Part shown: in pieces, positions 27,969-37,240 of the stretch
How the letters are laid out: every line of letters begins with the position of its first letter
How positions within the stretch are numbered: the first letter of the stretch is position 1
Source of the DNA: Lacinutrix venerupis
GTDB taxonomy: Bacteria > Bacteroidota > Bacteroidia > Flavobacteriales > Flavobacteriaceae
Reading direction: 5' to 3'
NCBI RefSeq assembly: GCF_003663945.1
Contig: NZ_RCCH01000006.1
Coordinates: 225,712-289,711 of the forward strand
Length of the DNA stretch: 64,000 nt
The notes under the pieces: generated by a model
The model's database searches: none
Seen by the model: only the letters and a program-made list of their open reading frames with translations
What the model was told of the DNA's origin: nothing
Made by a program: the position numbers and the translations under genes

Positions 27969-30203
27969 TTATTTAAATTTGTTTACTATTTTTAGCATCT
28001 TTTCGGTTAAACTATACAACCAATATAATTGTTCCCAAATCAAGTGTGCCTCTTTGTGGTTTCTTATATTGTTAGTTTGTAATAATACTTGATTGGTTAT
28101 AGTTTTAAACGGAAAAATAAAAGCATTGTCTTTTGTTTCTAAAGTCTTATTTTTTAACTCAATATCTTCAAAGTTAATAGTTGCTAAATCTTTGCAAATA
28201 GTATTAAGATTGTTTGTTATTTTATTAGTAATTAATTTAAAATCTTTTGAAGCTTCTGTTGTAGCATGATTTTGAATATATGCGCTTAATGAAGCTAAAG
28301 CAGAAAGAAAACTATGGTTTATAACAACTAATTGGTATATGTCATCAATATGATTTTGTTTGGATTTAGGCTCTTGAGCCATACGCTGAAACGCAGAACT
28401 TAAATTAGAGGTTTGTAAAAAGGCTTCTTTTCTATTAACTTTTAAACTTGTTGGTACTTTTCCTTTAGTTTGATAATGATTGGTAATAGAATTAAAAAAC
28501 AATGTATTTGCTTTTAAGCTGTTTTTTAAATACTCGTTTATTTCCATAAAAGACCAAGCAGGCCATAACCATAGCATTGCTGCAAAAGATAATAATGCTC
28601 CAATTAAAGTATCTAAAACTCTAAACTGGATAACTTTTAAAATATTAGGTTCTAAAATAGCATAAATAAAAATTACACTAAGTGTTATAAAAGTAGCAGA
28701 AGCTTTATAGTTTTTCTGTACCATAGAAAAAGCAATAACCAAAGCAATTATACCTAAACCACCATATAAATAAGGACTATTTATTAAAAATACTAAACCA
28801 CTTGCTAAAATAGCACCTATTAATGTTCCAATAATTCTATCTTTAGTTCTTGTTTTTGTTAGACCATAACTTGGTCTCATAATCACAATTATTGTAAGTA
28901 TAATCCAATACGGATTCTGAAAATCTAAAAACATACCCACAGCATAGCCAAGCATTACCACAAATGCTAAACGTAAAGAGTGTTTAAAAATATTAGATCT
29001 AAAACTAAAATTTCTAATTAGTAATTTAGGGTTATAGTCTTGTGAAACTATAAAACGATTTAATTTATCGTTTTTAATATAATCATCACTTTTTAAATCT
29101 GGATTACCTAAAAGCCATTTAATTTTCTTTAGTTTTTCGTTTTGTTTTTTTTGATAGTCTAAAAAATTATGAAGCATTAAGTATAATTCATAATCTTCAG
29201 AGTTATTTTCATTTTTAAATTTTAAAATACTTTTTTCTAAAGTGGTAAATGCTTTGGTAAGCATATTACTAACTTGTATTTTTTTTGGATTATTAATATT
29301 TTCAGCAATACTTAATAATTGTTTTGATAGTTCTGAAATTATATTTTTAAATTCTCTTTTTATATTTGGATGAAGTTTAAGTAAAGCATCTCTTTTATCG
29401 TTGTTTACAGGATTTGCAATTGCATTTTCTAAAATTTCAATTAGCTGTATAAATACAAGTAGCCTCTTACTTTGGTAATTAGATTTTCCAGAGCTTTTTC
29501 TTGATAAAATGAGTATTTCTCTTAAAGTTTCATGATGCTCGGTTAACTCACTTTGCAAAGTCATAAGCTTAGTTTTTAAGCTGTATTTTTCTTTTTTCTT
29601 ACCTATTAATTTTTTTCTAACATTTAGAAATTCTGCTGTAAGTACAATGGTTTCTTTAAGAAGTTCTTCGGTTTGTGCTTTAGGGTTTATATAATACCAT
29701 ATTGTTGATATTAATAAATACCATAAACCACCTAAACCAATTAATAATGCATATTGGTAGACTTCAAGATTTTCTAAAGTATGTGCAAAACTTAAAACTA
29801 AAGCTAATAGTCCAGAAAAGCTTATTAATGAAGCTCGAAACCCATAAATAGAGATAAAAGCAATACAAAAGGTTAAAACACCTAAAATTGGATATAAAAA
29901 ATAACCTGTTAAGTGAAGAAAGCCACCTATAAAACTTATTATAGAAACTAATAAGGCAGAAAATAATATGCCAATTTGCTTGTGTTTTAAACTACCATTA
30001 ACATCACTTGGAGAGCACCAAAAAGCACCAAAACATAAGGCTAAACCAATTTCAAAACGTTTAGTAATTATGCCTAGAATTATAGGTATAATAACGGCAA
30101 GACTAATTAAAATAGCTTTGCTAAAACTTGTGCTTTTAAAGAAATTTAAAAGTTCCTTAGAGTTATTTAAAATATAATTTAAAATATGAAGTTTGCTTAA
30201 AAT
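27969..30203 (-). CDS. FUSC/YccS-family inner-membrane protein; full-length frame lacks a canonical start codon
   Basis: Probable FUSC (YccS/YhfK, aromatic-acid exporter-like) transporter. The first ATG in frame (29564) would give 531 residues and half a protein. The frame is open 213 codons further upstream to a TAA at 30204-30206, and that stretch reads as a typical FUSC N-terminus: LLNFFKSTSFSKAILISLAV, then FEIGLALCFGAFWCSPSDV and several hydrophobic helices. Those 213 codons contain no ATG, GTG or TTG. The second membrane half (FRSNIFKHSLRLAFVVMLGY, RPSYGLTKTRTKDRIIGTLIG) is normal. Either a rare start (several ATT codons near 30203-30160) is used or the start was lost. An in-frame TTG at 30233 is followed by the TAA. 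Family call strong; start unresolved. Confidence 0.8.
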   Translation of the reverse strand: MLSKLHILNYILNNSKELLNFFKSTSFSKAILISLAVIIPIILGIITKRFEIGLALCFGAFWCSPSDVNGSLKHKQIGILFSALLVSIISFIGGFLHLTGYFLYPILGVLTFCIAFISIYGFRASLISFSGLLALVLSFAHTLENLEVYQYALLIGLGGLWYLLISTIWYYINPKAQTEELLKETIVLTAEFLNVRKKLIGKKKEKYSLKTKLMTLQSELTEHHETLREILILSRKSSGKSNYQSKRLLVFIQLIEILENAIANPVNNDKRDALLKLHPNIKREFKNIISELSKQLLSIAENINNPKKIQVSNMLTKAFTTLEKSILKFKNENNSEDYELYLMLHNFLDYQKKQNEKLKKIKWLLGNPDLKSDDYIKNDKLNRFIVSQDYNPKLLIRNFSFRSNIFKHSLRLAFVVMLGYAVGMFLDFQNPYWIILTIIVIMRPSYGLTKTRTKDRIIGTLIGAILASGLVFLINSPYLYGGLGIIALVIAFSMVQKNYKASATFITLSVIFIYAILEPNILKVIQFRVLDTLIGALLSFAAMLWLWPAWSFMEINEYLKNSLKANTLFFNSITNHYQTKGKVPTSLKVNRKEAFLQTSNLSSAFQRMAQEPKSKQNHIDDIYQLVVINHSFLSALASLSAYIQNHATTEASKDFKLITNKITNNLNTICKDLATINFEDIELKNKTLETKDNAFIFPFKTITNQVLLQTNNIRNHKEAHLIWEQLYWLYSLTEKMLKIVNKFK

Positions 30204-30324
30204 TTAAAGTAAAGGTACAATATGAATATACAAATTTGTGCTATTAAATTTGAGATTATTTTATTTAACCAATATGCTTTAATTTAAAATAGCTAAAAGA
30301 AATAAACCTTGTAACAAACCACAA

Positions 30325-31911
30325 CTACATTACACGAGTAGACTTAAAAAACTTCATGTAATCCTCTGGAATAGTGTCTATATTTACTAAAGATCCTTCT
30401 TCTACATAAGGGTAAATTTCTTCGTAAGTTTTAACATCATATAAACCAACTCGTTTGCTAATGTGATTTCTAGTTAATTCGTTAGGACTATTTAAGCCAG
30501 CAGCAGCAACAAGTTCTAAAAAGCTGTGTATTGTTGCTTCATGGTAGCGTTGAGCTCGAGGTGCTTTATCATCTACAACTAATCCTTTAACTAAAGAAGG
30601 ATTTTGTGTTGCAACACCTACAGGACATGTGTTTGTGTTACATTGTAAAGCTTGAATACACCCAATAGATAACATCATAGCTCTAGCACTATTACAACCA
30701 TCTGCACCTAAAGCAATTGCTCTTGCCATATGGAAACCAGAAATAATCTTACCAGCAACAATAACTTTAATATCTTTTCTTATACCAAATCCTACAAGTG
30801 TATCATGAACAAAAATTAAACCTTCACGCAAAGGCATTCCCATAGAGTTCGAAAATTCAACTGGAGCTGCACCGGTACCTCCTTCGCCACCGTCTACTGT
30901 AATAAAATCTGGTTGTATTCCAGTATGAAGCATAGCTTCACAAAAATCCATAAATTCTTGCTTTCTACCTAAACATAGTTTAAAACCAATAGGTTTCCCG
31001 TTAGAAAGGTCTCTTAGTTTTTTTATAAAATGCATAAATCCTATTGGATCTTTAAAAGCAGAATGTGAAGGTGGAGAATGTACTGCAATTCCTGGTTTTA
31101 CATGTCTTATTTTAGCAATTTCTTCTGTGTTTTTAGATGCCGGTAAAATTCCTCCATGCCCAGGTTTAGCACCTTGAGATAGTTTTATTTCTATCATTTT
31201 TACTTCTGGTCGTAGAGCATTTATTTTAAAGGTTTCCTCATTAAAAGTGCCGTCTTCGTGTCTACACCCAAAATATCCTGTTCCTACTTGCCATATTAAA
31301 TCTCCTCCGTGCTTTAAATGGTATTCACTAATTCCTCCTTCTCCTGTATTATGTGCAAAATTTCCCATTTTAGCACCTTTGTTTAAAGCGAGAACTGCAT
31401 TATTACTTAAAGAACCAAAACTCATTGCAGAAATATTTAATAAGCTTGAAGAATAAGGTTGTTTACAATCTTTACCACCAATCATTAAACGAGGAAAAAC
31501 GCCAATATCTTTAGGGTTTGTTTTTGCATACATAGAATGTTCTAGCCATTCGTATCCAGAATGGTAAAGGTCCATTTGTGTACCAAAAGGCTCGGTGTCG
31601 TTTTCTCCTTTTGCACGCCTATAAACTAAAGATCTAAGTATTCTGTTTAATGGACGACCTTGCGTATCTGTTTCCACAAAGTATTGCATAATTTCAGGAC
31701 GAATAGACTCTAAAACATATCTAAATCTTCCAATAAGAGGAAAGTTTCTTCTTATAGTATGAGATTTTTGAAATATATCAAAAAGTCCCATTAATATTAA
31801 AGGTGCAACTATTAAAAATAACCACAGAATAGGTTGCCAAAATAGCGCAATAGATATAATTGCAATAGTTACTAAAACAGATATTAATAAAAAATATTCG
31901 CGAACTTTCAT
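30325..31911 (-). CDS. FMN-binding glutamate synthase family protein
   Basis: 528-residue flavoprotein related to the FMN/Fe-S domain of glutamate synthase. Two membrane helices occupy residues 8-45, so it is membrane-anchored, as in stand-alone homologues. The barrel motifs are present: NTGEGGISEYH, IKLSQGAKPGHGGILP, TVDGGEGGTGAAP (FMN-phosphate loop) and KVIVAGKIISGFHMARAIALGAD. The 3Fe-4S ligands are in CIQALQCNTNTCPVGVA. It has no amidotransferase domain, so true glutamate synthase activity is uncertain; many such proteins have unknown substrates. It is divergent from the TonB-dependent receptor gene, with 270 bases between. Confidence 0.9.
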   Translation of the reverse strand: MKVREYFLLISVLVTIAIISIALFWQPILWLFLIVAPLILMGLFDIFQKSHTIRRNFPLIGRFRYVLESIRPEIMQYFVETDTQGRPLNRILRSLVYRRAKGENDTEPFGTQMDLYHSGYEWLEHSMYAKTNPKDIGVFPRLMIGGKDCKQPYSSSLLNISAMSFGSLSNNAVLALNKGAKMGNFAHNTGEGGISEYHLKHGGDLIWQVGTGYFGCRHEDGTFNEETFKINALRPEVKMIEIKLSQGAKPGHGGILPASKNTEEIAKIRHVKPGIAVHSPPSHSAFKDPIGFMHFIKKLRDLSNGKPIGFKLCLGRKQEFMDFCEAMLHTGIQPDFITVDGGEGGTGAAPVEFSNSMGMPLREGLIFVHDTLVGFGIRKDIKVIVAGKIISGFHMARAIALGADGCNSARAMMLSIGCIQALQCNTNTCPVGVATQNPSLVKGLVVDDKAPRAQRYHEATIHSFLELVAAAGLNSPNELTRNHISKRVGLYDVKTYEEIYPYVEEGSLVNIDTIPEDYMKFFKSTRVM

Positions 31912-32099
31912 AAAGTGTCTTAATTAATGGATAGAAAATATTTGTTATAAAAACAGTCTGTTTTTACAGCAAAAGCAAATTTATAAAATTTTATTAGGAT
32001 GTTTCCAATTTTAGAAACTATTAGTTTTCTATATATGTTTTATAAAATTAAAACGGCTATGTTTGGGTTAAATAATTTTTAGCTTTTAATAAAATATAT

Positions 32100-32128
32100 A
32101 CGCTTTAAATTATTAGTATTTAAAGCGT
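32100..32128. promoter_or_regulatory. perfect inverted repeat upstream of the TonB receptor gene
   Basis: Arms ACGCTTTAAAT and ATTTAAAGCGT (11 bp) flank a 7-base spacer. It ends 7 bases before a -7 box (32136-32143), so it covers the -33 region of that promoter. No gene ends here, so a terminator role is unlikely; a repressor or activator site is plausible. Confidence 0.55.
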
Positions 32129-32135
32129 TAATCGC

Positions 32136-32143
32136 TATTTTTG
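32136..32143 (+). promoter_or_regulatory. candidate -7 box for the TonB receptor gene
   Basis: TATTTTTG matches TAnnTTTG exactly, 38 bases before the ATG. No TTG is seen at the usual spacing; that position is occupied by the inverted repeat, consistent with activator dependence. Confidence 0.5.
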
Positions 32144-32181
32144 TTGTCTGTATAAAAAAGAAATAAATATAGTTTACAAAC

Positions 32182-34560
32182 ATGAAAGCAGTCTTTAAAT
32201 ATATAGTTGTTATAATACTTTTATTAGGTGTTAATAGTGCTACTGCACAAGACAATAAAATAGAAATTGTTGGTATGTTGGTAGACAATCAAAGTAATCA
32301 AACAATTCCTTACGCAACAGTAGCTTTGTATAAAAATAATAGCAAAGAGATTATTACCGGAACGACCTCAAACGATGAAGGAAAATTTACAATAAACACC
32401 TCTGCATCTAATTTTTATATTCAAATTAGTTTTATCGGTTTTAAAACAAAGCGTATTACCAATTTTACAGTAAAAAATAATAAAATAGATTTAGGAACTA
32501 TTGTACTTTCTGAAGATAACGAAACGCTAGAGGAAGTTGTAATTACTGGAGAGGTTTCAAAAACTGTTTTTAAATTAGATAAACGCGTTTTTAATATAGG
32601 GAAAGATATTAGTAGCACTGGTGTAAGCGCATTAGAGGTGCTTAATAACGTTCCTTCTGTAAATGTAAATATCGAAGGAGAAATAAGCTTACGTGGAAGC
32701 TCTGGAGTTCAAATATTAATAAATGGAAAACCATCTGTATTGGCAGACGAGTCTAGTAATGCGTTAGGTACTTTAACAGCAGATATGATTGAAAGTATAG
32801 AGATTATTACCAATCCATCAGCCAAATATGAAGCATCTGGTACAGCTGGTATTTTAAATATAATTTTAAAAAAGGAAGAGAAAAAAGGATGGAATGGTTC
32901 CATTTCTGCAAATACAGGCACACCAGACAATCATAGTGTAGGTATTAGTCTTAATCGCAGAACAGAAAAATTTAATTTATTTACACAAATTGGTGTTGGT
33001 TACCGTTCGCTACCAAGAGACAATGAAGCGGTTAATAGAAACTTAATAGATAACGAAGTTATATATAGCAACGGTACAGCTTATAGAGACGAGACGTTTT
33101 ATAATATAACTTTAGGAACAGATTATCATATAAATGATTTTAATGTACTAACCTTATCAGGAAATTTTGCATACGAAGTTGAAGACCAACCTTCTAAAAC
33201 AAATTTTAGTTTTTATGATTCTAATAATACTTTAATTTCCAATTGGTTGAGAGAAGAAGTAACCGATGCTACCAATCCAAAATATCAATACGAACTTAAT
33301 TATAAAAAACAATTTAAAAATAATAAAGACCACTCTTTACAACTTAGTGCTCTAGGTCGTTTTTTTGGAAAAGACCAAGCTTCACAATTTAAAAATACTA
33401 CTATAGCAGGATCAAACGTTGATGGTAATCAACAAACAGATACAGAATTCCAACAATCAGATTATACTTTTAAAGCAGATTATACAAATCCATTATCTAA
33501 AACTTATAGTATAGAAGCTGGCGCACAATATCTAATTAACGATGTTGGTAACGATTATGAAGTAAGAGACTTTACAGATGGAGTTTACGTAGTTAATCAA
33601 GATTTAACTAATAATTTTGAATACAATCAAAAAGTGTTAGGTGTTTATTTTACAGGTGCTTATGAGCTTGATAAATGGGGAGTTAAAGCAGGAATAAGAT
33701 TAGAAAATACAGATTTAAATACGCTGCTAACAAATACAAACGAAGCTAATTCTCAAAATTTTACAAATTATTTTCCATCGTTTCATACCTCTTATAAAAT
33801 AAATGATAATGTATCTTTTCAAGCCGGATATTCTAAACGAATCTTTAGACCAAGACTATGGGACTTGAATCCATTCTTTAATATTAGTAATAATTTTAAT
33901 GTAAGACAAGGAAATCCAAATTTACAACCAGAGTTTACAGATTCTTACGAGTTAACAAGTATTTATAAAATAGGAAAAGCCTCTTTTAGTTCAAGTTTAT
34001 ATCATAAATATACTACAGAAGTTGTAGAACGCGTTTCTACATTTGCAGATAATGTAACAACTACAACGCCAGAAAACATAGGTACTAATGCATCGGTAGG
34101 TTTCGAAACTAACGGAAAATATAATGTTAATAAATGGCTTGTGTTAACAGGAGATTTTAATTTTAATTTTTTCGACCGTGTAGGAGCTTTTCAAGAGCAA
34201 TCGTTTAATTTTTCTGGCAACCAGTGGTCTTCAAGATTAGGTTCTAAAATAGGCTTACCTGCAGACATAGATTTAGAATTAACAGGTAATTATCAATCTG
34301 GTTTCAAAACCTTTCAAGGTGACGTAACAGGTTATGCTTTTTTAGACTTAGGAGTTAGAAAAAAAATATTAAAAGGAAAAGCAGTAGTTAATTTAGGTAT
34401 TCGAGATATGTTCGAGTCTCGCATCTCAGAAACCTTTGTATCTCAACCAACTTTTCAAACATATAGTTTTAGTCAAAGAGGACGTTTTGTAACATTAGGA
34501 TTAAGTTATGGTTTTGGTAAAGGAGAAGCTATGACGTATTCTGGAGGAAGAAGGCGTTAA
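32182..34560 (+). CDS. TonB-dependent receptor / outer-membrane beta-barrel protein
   Basis: 792-residue outer-membrane protein. A signal peptide (1-23, ending ATAQ) is followed by a CarboxypepD_reg-like Ig domain (about 28-110; IPYATVALYKNNSKEIITGTTSNDEGKF), a plug domain (about 125-225; LEVLNNVPSVNVNIEGEISLRGSSGVQILINGKPS) and a long barrel with YSKRIFRPRLWDLNPFFN and QGNPNLQPEFTDSYEL, typical of the outer membrane beta-barrel family. It is not SusC-like in length and has no SusD neighbour, so the substrate is more likely a small ligand such as a siderophore, peptide or metal complex. It is transcribed alone. Confidence 0.88.
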   Translation: MKAVFKYIVVIILLLGVNSATAQDNKIEIVGMLVDNQSNQTIPYATVALYKNNSKEIITGTTSNDEGKFTINTSASNFYIQISFIGFKTKRITNFTVKNNKIDLGTIVLSEDNETLEEVVITGEVSKTVFKLDKRVFNIGKDISSTGVSALEVLNNVPSVNVNIEGEISLRGSSGVQILINGKPSVLADESSNALGTLTADMIESIEIITNPSAKYEASGTAGILNIILKKEEKKGWNGSISANTGTPDNHSVGISLNRRTEKFNLFTQIGVGYRSLPRDNEAVNRNLIDNEVIYSNGTAYRDETFYNITLGTDYHINDFNVLTLSGNFAYEVEDQPSKTNFSFYDSNNTLISNWLREEVTDATNPKYQYELNYKKQFKNNKDHSLQLSALGRFFGKDQASQFKNTTIAGSNVDGNQQTDTEFQQSDYTFKADYTNPLSKTYSIEAGAQYLINDVGNDYEVRDFTDGVYVVNQDLTNNFEYNQKVLGVYFTGAYELDKWGVKAGIRLENTDLNTLLTNTNEANSQNFTNYFPSFHTSYKINDNVSFQAGYSKRIFRPRLWDLNPFFNISNNFNVRQGNPNLQPEFTDSYELTSIYKIGKASFSSSLYHKYTTEVVERVSTFADNVTTTTPENIGTNASVGFETNGKYNVNKWLVLTGDFNFNFFDRVGAFQEQSFNFSGNQWSSRLGSKIGLPADIDLELTGNYQSGFKTFQGDVTGYAFLDLGVRKKILKGKAVVNLGIRDMFESRISETFVSQPTFQTYSFSQRGRFVTLGLSYGFGKGEAMTYSGGRRR

Positions 34561-34672
34561 TTTATTTTTAGAGTTTATACTTCTTAAAACTTATAATATG
34601 CTAAAGTGTTTATTTTGTGTTAAATAAAAACTAAACTAAAAATATACTGCAAGCTTTTCTATATTGAAATCT

Positions 34673-34680
34673 TATCTTTG
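34673..34680 (+). promoter_or_regulatory. candidate -7 box for nhaA
   Basis: TATCTTTG matches TAnnTTTG exactly and ends 31 bases before the nhaA ATG. A matching -33 TTG is not evident. Confidence 0.45.
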
Positions 34681-34711
34681 AGATTAATATTTTTGTTAGA
34701 AAACTAGCCGT

Positions 34712-36028
34712 ATGATTAAAAAAGTATTCCTCACACCATTCCAAAAATTTGTAAAAATTGAAAGCCTTAGTGGTATTTTGCTTATGCTTGCTACAATTAT
34801 AGCATTAGTTTGGGCAAATTCACCATTTGGAGATGTTTATAGAGAATTATGGCAATACGATATTGGCATTATTACAAAAACCTTCGAATTTAAAAAGCCT
34901 CTAATCCTATGGATAAACGATGGCTTAATGGCTATATTCTTTTTCCTAATTGGTCTAGAGATTAAACGCGAATTAACTATTGGTGAGTTAAACTCTCCTA
35001 AAAAAATAGCATTTCCGTTAGTAGGAGCAATTGGCGGTATGGTAATTCCGGTTGTGTTTTTTTTACTTTTAAATAATAATCCGGAAACAGCTAAAGGTTG
35101 GGGAATCCCAATGGCAACAGATATTGCATTTTCGCTTGCTATTTTAAATGTTTTAGGAAAAAAAGTGCCATTAAGTTTAAAAGTTTTTTTAACAGCATTT
35201 GCAATAGTAGACGATATTGGAGCAGTACTTGTAATTGCTTTGTTTTATAGTGGTAGCATAAATACAACACTATTATTAGTAGCTATACTTATGTTGGCGT
35301 TTTTATACTTTCTTTCTTATAAAGGTTATTATTCTAGATTTATAATGTTTTTCTTTGGTGTAATTATTTGGTTTTTGTTTTTAAAATCAGGCATTCACCC
35401 AACTGTTGCAGGAATATTACTGGCTTTTTCAGTTCCAATTAGTCAAAAAATAGATACAAGTACATTCTTAAATCAGCTAGAAAATGTTTTTAACAATATA
35501 AAAAAAGCAAGTGTTTTAAAAAAACCAATTTTATCTGCAGAACAAATTCAATCTATAGATAATTTAAACGATTGGTCTAACAAATTTCAATCTCCCTTAC
35601 AGCATTTAGAACATAACCTACATGGTTGGGTAGCGTACTTTATAATACCAATATTTGCATTGGCTAACGCAGGAGTTTTAATAAGTGGTACCGAAAATTT
35701 AAATATTGCTTTAGTAACAAATATTATTATTTGTTTAGTTTTAGGAAAAGGAATTGGTATAAGCTTAATCGTACTTATTGCTAAAAAAATAAAATTAATA
35801 GAAGTACCGCACGATATAAGTTTTACGCATATTTTAGGAGTATCTTTTATTGCGGGAATTGGTTTTACAATGGCAATTTTTATTGGAAGTTTAGCATTTG
35901 CATCTACACCAGAATATATAGATTCTGCCAAAATAGGAATCCTTATTGGTTCCCTTATTTCAGCAATTATAGGATATTGCATTTTACGTTTTAATAAAAC
36001 AAAAGCAGAACAAGTAATAATTAAATAG
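34712..36028 (+). CDS. nhaA: Na+/H+ antiporter NhaA
   Basis: Inner-membrane antiporter that expels Na+ (or Li+) in exchange for protons. The 438 residues form about 12 hydrophobic helices. The family's cation-site aspartates are present: Asp137 in MATDIAFSLAIL, and Asp167-Asp168 in AIVDDIGAVL, with spacing like the E. coli protein. The half-helix region near NDGLMAIFFFLIGLEIKRE is also canonical. A hydrophilic insert of about 55 residues (around 250-310, with LNDWSNKFQSPLQHLEH) is usual in Bacteroidota NhaA. It fits a marine, sodium-exposed lifestyle. Confidence 0.97.
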   Translation: MIKKVFLTPFQKFVKIESLSGILLMLATIIALVWANSPFGDVYRELWQYDIGIITKTFEFKKPLILWINDGLMAIFFFLIGLEIKRELTIGELNSPKKIAFPLVGAIGGMVIPVVFFLLLNNNPETAKGWGIPMATDIAFSLAILNVLGKKVPLSLKVFLTAFAIVDDIGAVLVIALFYSGSINTTLLLVAILMLAFLYFLSYKGYYSRFIMFFFGVIIWFLFLKSGIHPTVAGILLAFSVPISQKIDTSTFLNQLENVFNNIKKASVLKKPILSAEQIQSIDNLNDWSNKFQSPLQHLEHNLHGWVAYFIIPIFALANAGVLISGTENLNIALVTNIIICLVLGKGIGISLIVLIAKKIKLIEVPHDISFTHILGVSFIAGIGFTMAIFIGSLAFASTPEYIDSAKIGILIGSLISAIIGYCILRFNKTKAEQVIIK

Positions 36029-36143
36029 TAAAACAGCTATATAATATAAATTTATACCTTATCATAAACGCTTTAACTATTGTTATTTTACAAATGAATT
36101 GTAATATCTTGTTGTTAAAAATATGATATGTTAATTTAAGAAT

Positions 36144-37235
36144 ATGAGTAGCGCAGAAAAAGCATTAAAAGAACGAATAAAAGAACTCACGTGTCTTTAC
36201 GAAGTGTCTTCTATTGTAGAAAATGCCAACATAGAACATATAGAAAGTACGCTAAAAGCAATTACTTATAGCCTTAAAAAAGGATTTCAATTTCCAAAAG
36301 AAACAGAAATAGAAATAATAACAAAAGCTAATACGGTTTCAACAAACAAAAGCACAGAAAATACAGTCACTATTAAGGCTAATATATCCATTTTTAATAA
36401 AGCTGAAGGGCAATTAATAGCACATTTAAATGCAAATAAATTTAAAAGAGAAGATTTTTTAGATGAAGAGCAACTTTTGCTTAACAATATTGCATTAAAA
36501 ATAGGAAGTCTTCTAGAGCGATTAGAAATTATTAAAAATGAAGCTTCTCTAAAACGACAAATGGAGCGGGCAGATCGTTTAAGTATTTTAGGCGAGATTA
36601 CCGCAGGAATTGCACACGAGTTAAATACACCTTTAGCTAATATTTTGGGTTTTGCCGAATTGTTAAAAGACGATTTAAAAGCTAGTAACAAAGCAATAGA
36701 AGATGTTAATAAAATTATACAAAACGCTATTTTTTCTAGAGAGGTTGTAAAAAAACTTATGTTTTTTGCCTGCGAGATGCCTCAGGAAATGAAACGTGTA
36801 AACGTAATTCCAAACATTAAAAATGCTATAAATTTATTAGATGCTACTTTTAGAAAAGAACAAGTTAAATACATTGTTAAAATAGAAGAAGAAGAGTTGT
36901 TTTTAAAAGCAGATCCTATTCAATTAACGCAAATTATATTTAATTTATTAATGAATGCTATTTATTTTTCGCCTAAAAATGGATTGGTAGTTGTTGAGGC
37001 TAAGAGTAAGCAAAATAACATTATTCTCAAAATTAAAGACGAAGGTAAAGGTTTTTTACCAGAAGATTTAGATAAAATATTTCAACCTTTTTTTACAACT
37101 AAACCAACAGGAGAAGGCTCTGGTTTAGGATTAAGCGTTGTACATGGAATAGTATCATCTCATAAAGGCATAATAAAAGCAGAGAATAACAAAAATAACG
37201 GTGCTACATTTACCGTAATACTTCCTAAAGAGTAA
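36144..37235 (+). CDS. soluble NtrB-like sensor histidine kinase
   Basis: 363-residue cytoplasmic kinase, no membrane helix. The N-terminal 140 residues (LKERIKELTCLYEVSSIVEN onward) look like a GAF-type sensory domain with a signalling-helix entry. The HisKA domain carries His158 in IAHELNTPLANILGFAELL, and the ATPase domain shows QIIFNLLMNAIYFSP (N box), DEGKGF (G1) and GEGSGLGLSVVHGI (G2). It lies 5 bases before a sigma-54 response regulator gene, so the two form a two-component pair. An internal signal is expected. By analogy with NtrB/ZraS-like kinases and the downstream operon, nitrogen or starvation status is a reasonable guess only. Confidence 0.92.
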   Translation: MSSAEKALKERIKELTCLYEVSSIVENANIEHIESTLKAITYSLKKGFQFPKETEIEIITKANTVSTNKSTENTVTIKANISIFNKAEGQLIAHLNANKFKREDFLDEEQLLLNNIALKIGSLLERLEIIKNEASLKRQMERADRLSILGEITAGIAHELNTPLANILGFAELLKDDLKASNKAIEDVNKIIQNAIFSREVVKKLMFFACEMPQEMKRVNVIPNIKNAINLLDATFRKEQVKYIVKIEEEELFLKADPIQLTQIIFNLLMNAIYFSPKNGLVVVEAKSKQNNIILKIKDEGKGFLPEDLDKIFQPFFTTKPTGEGSGLGLSVVHGIVSSHKGIIKAENNKNNGATFTVILPKE

Positions 37236-37240
37236 AAATT

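Noticed and set aside
29968..30177. 69-codon plus-strand frame
   Set aside because: It overlaps the strongly FUSC-like minus-strand frame, and its product has no recognisable features.
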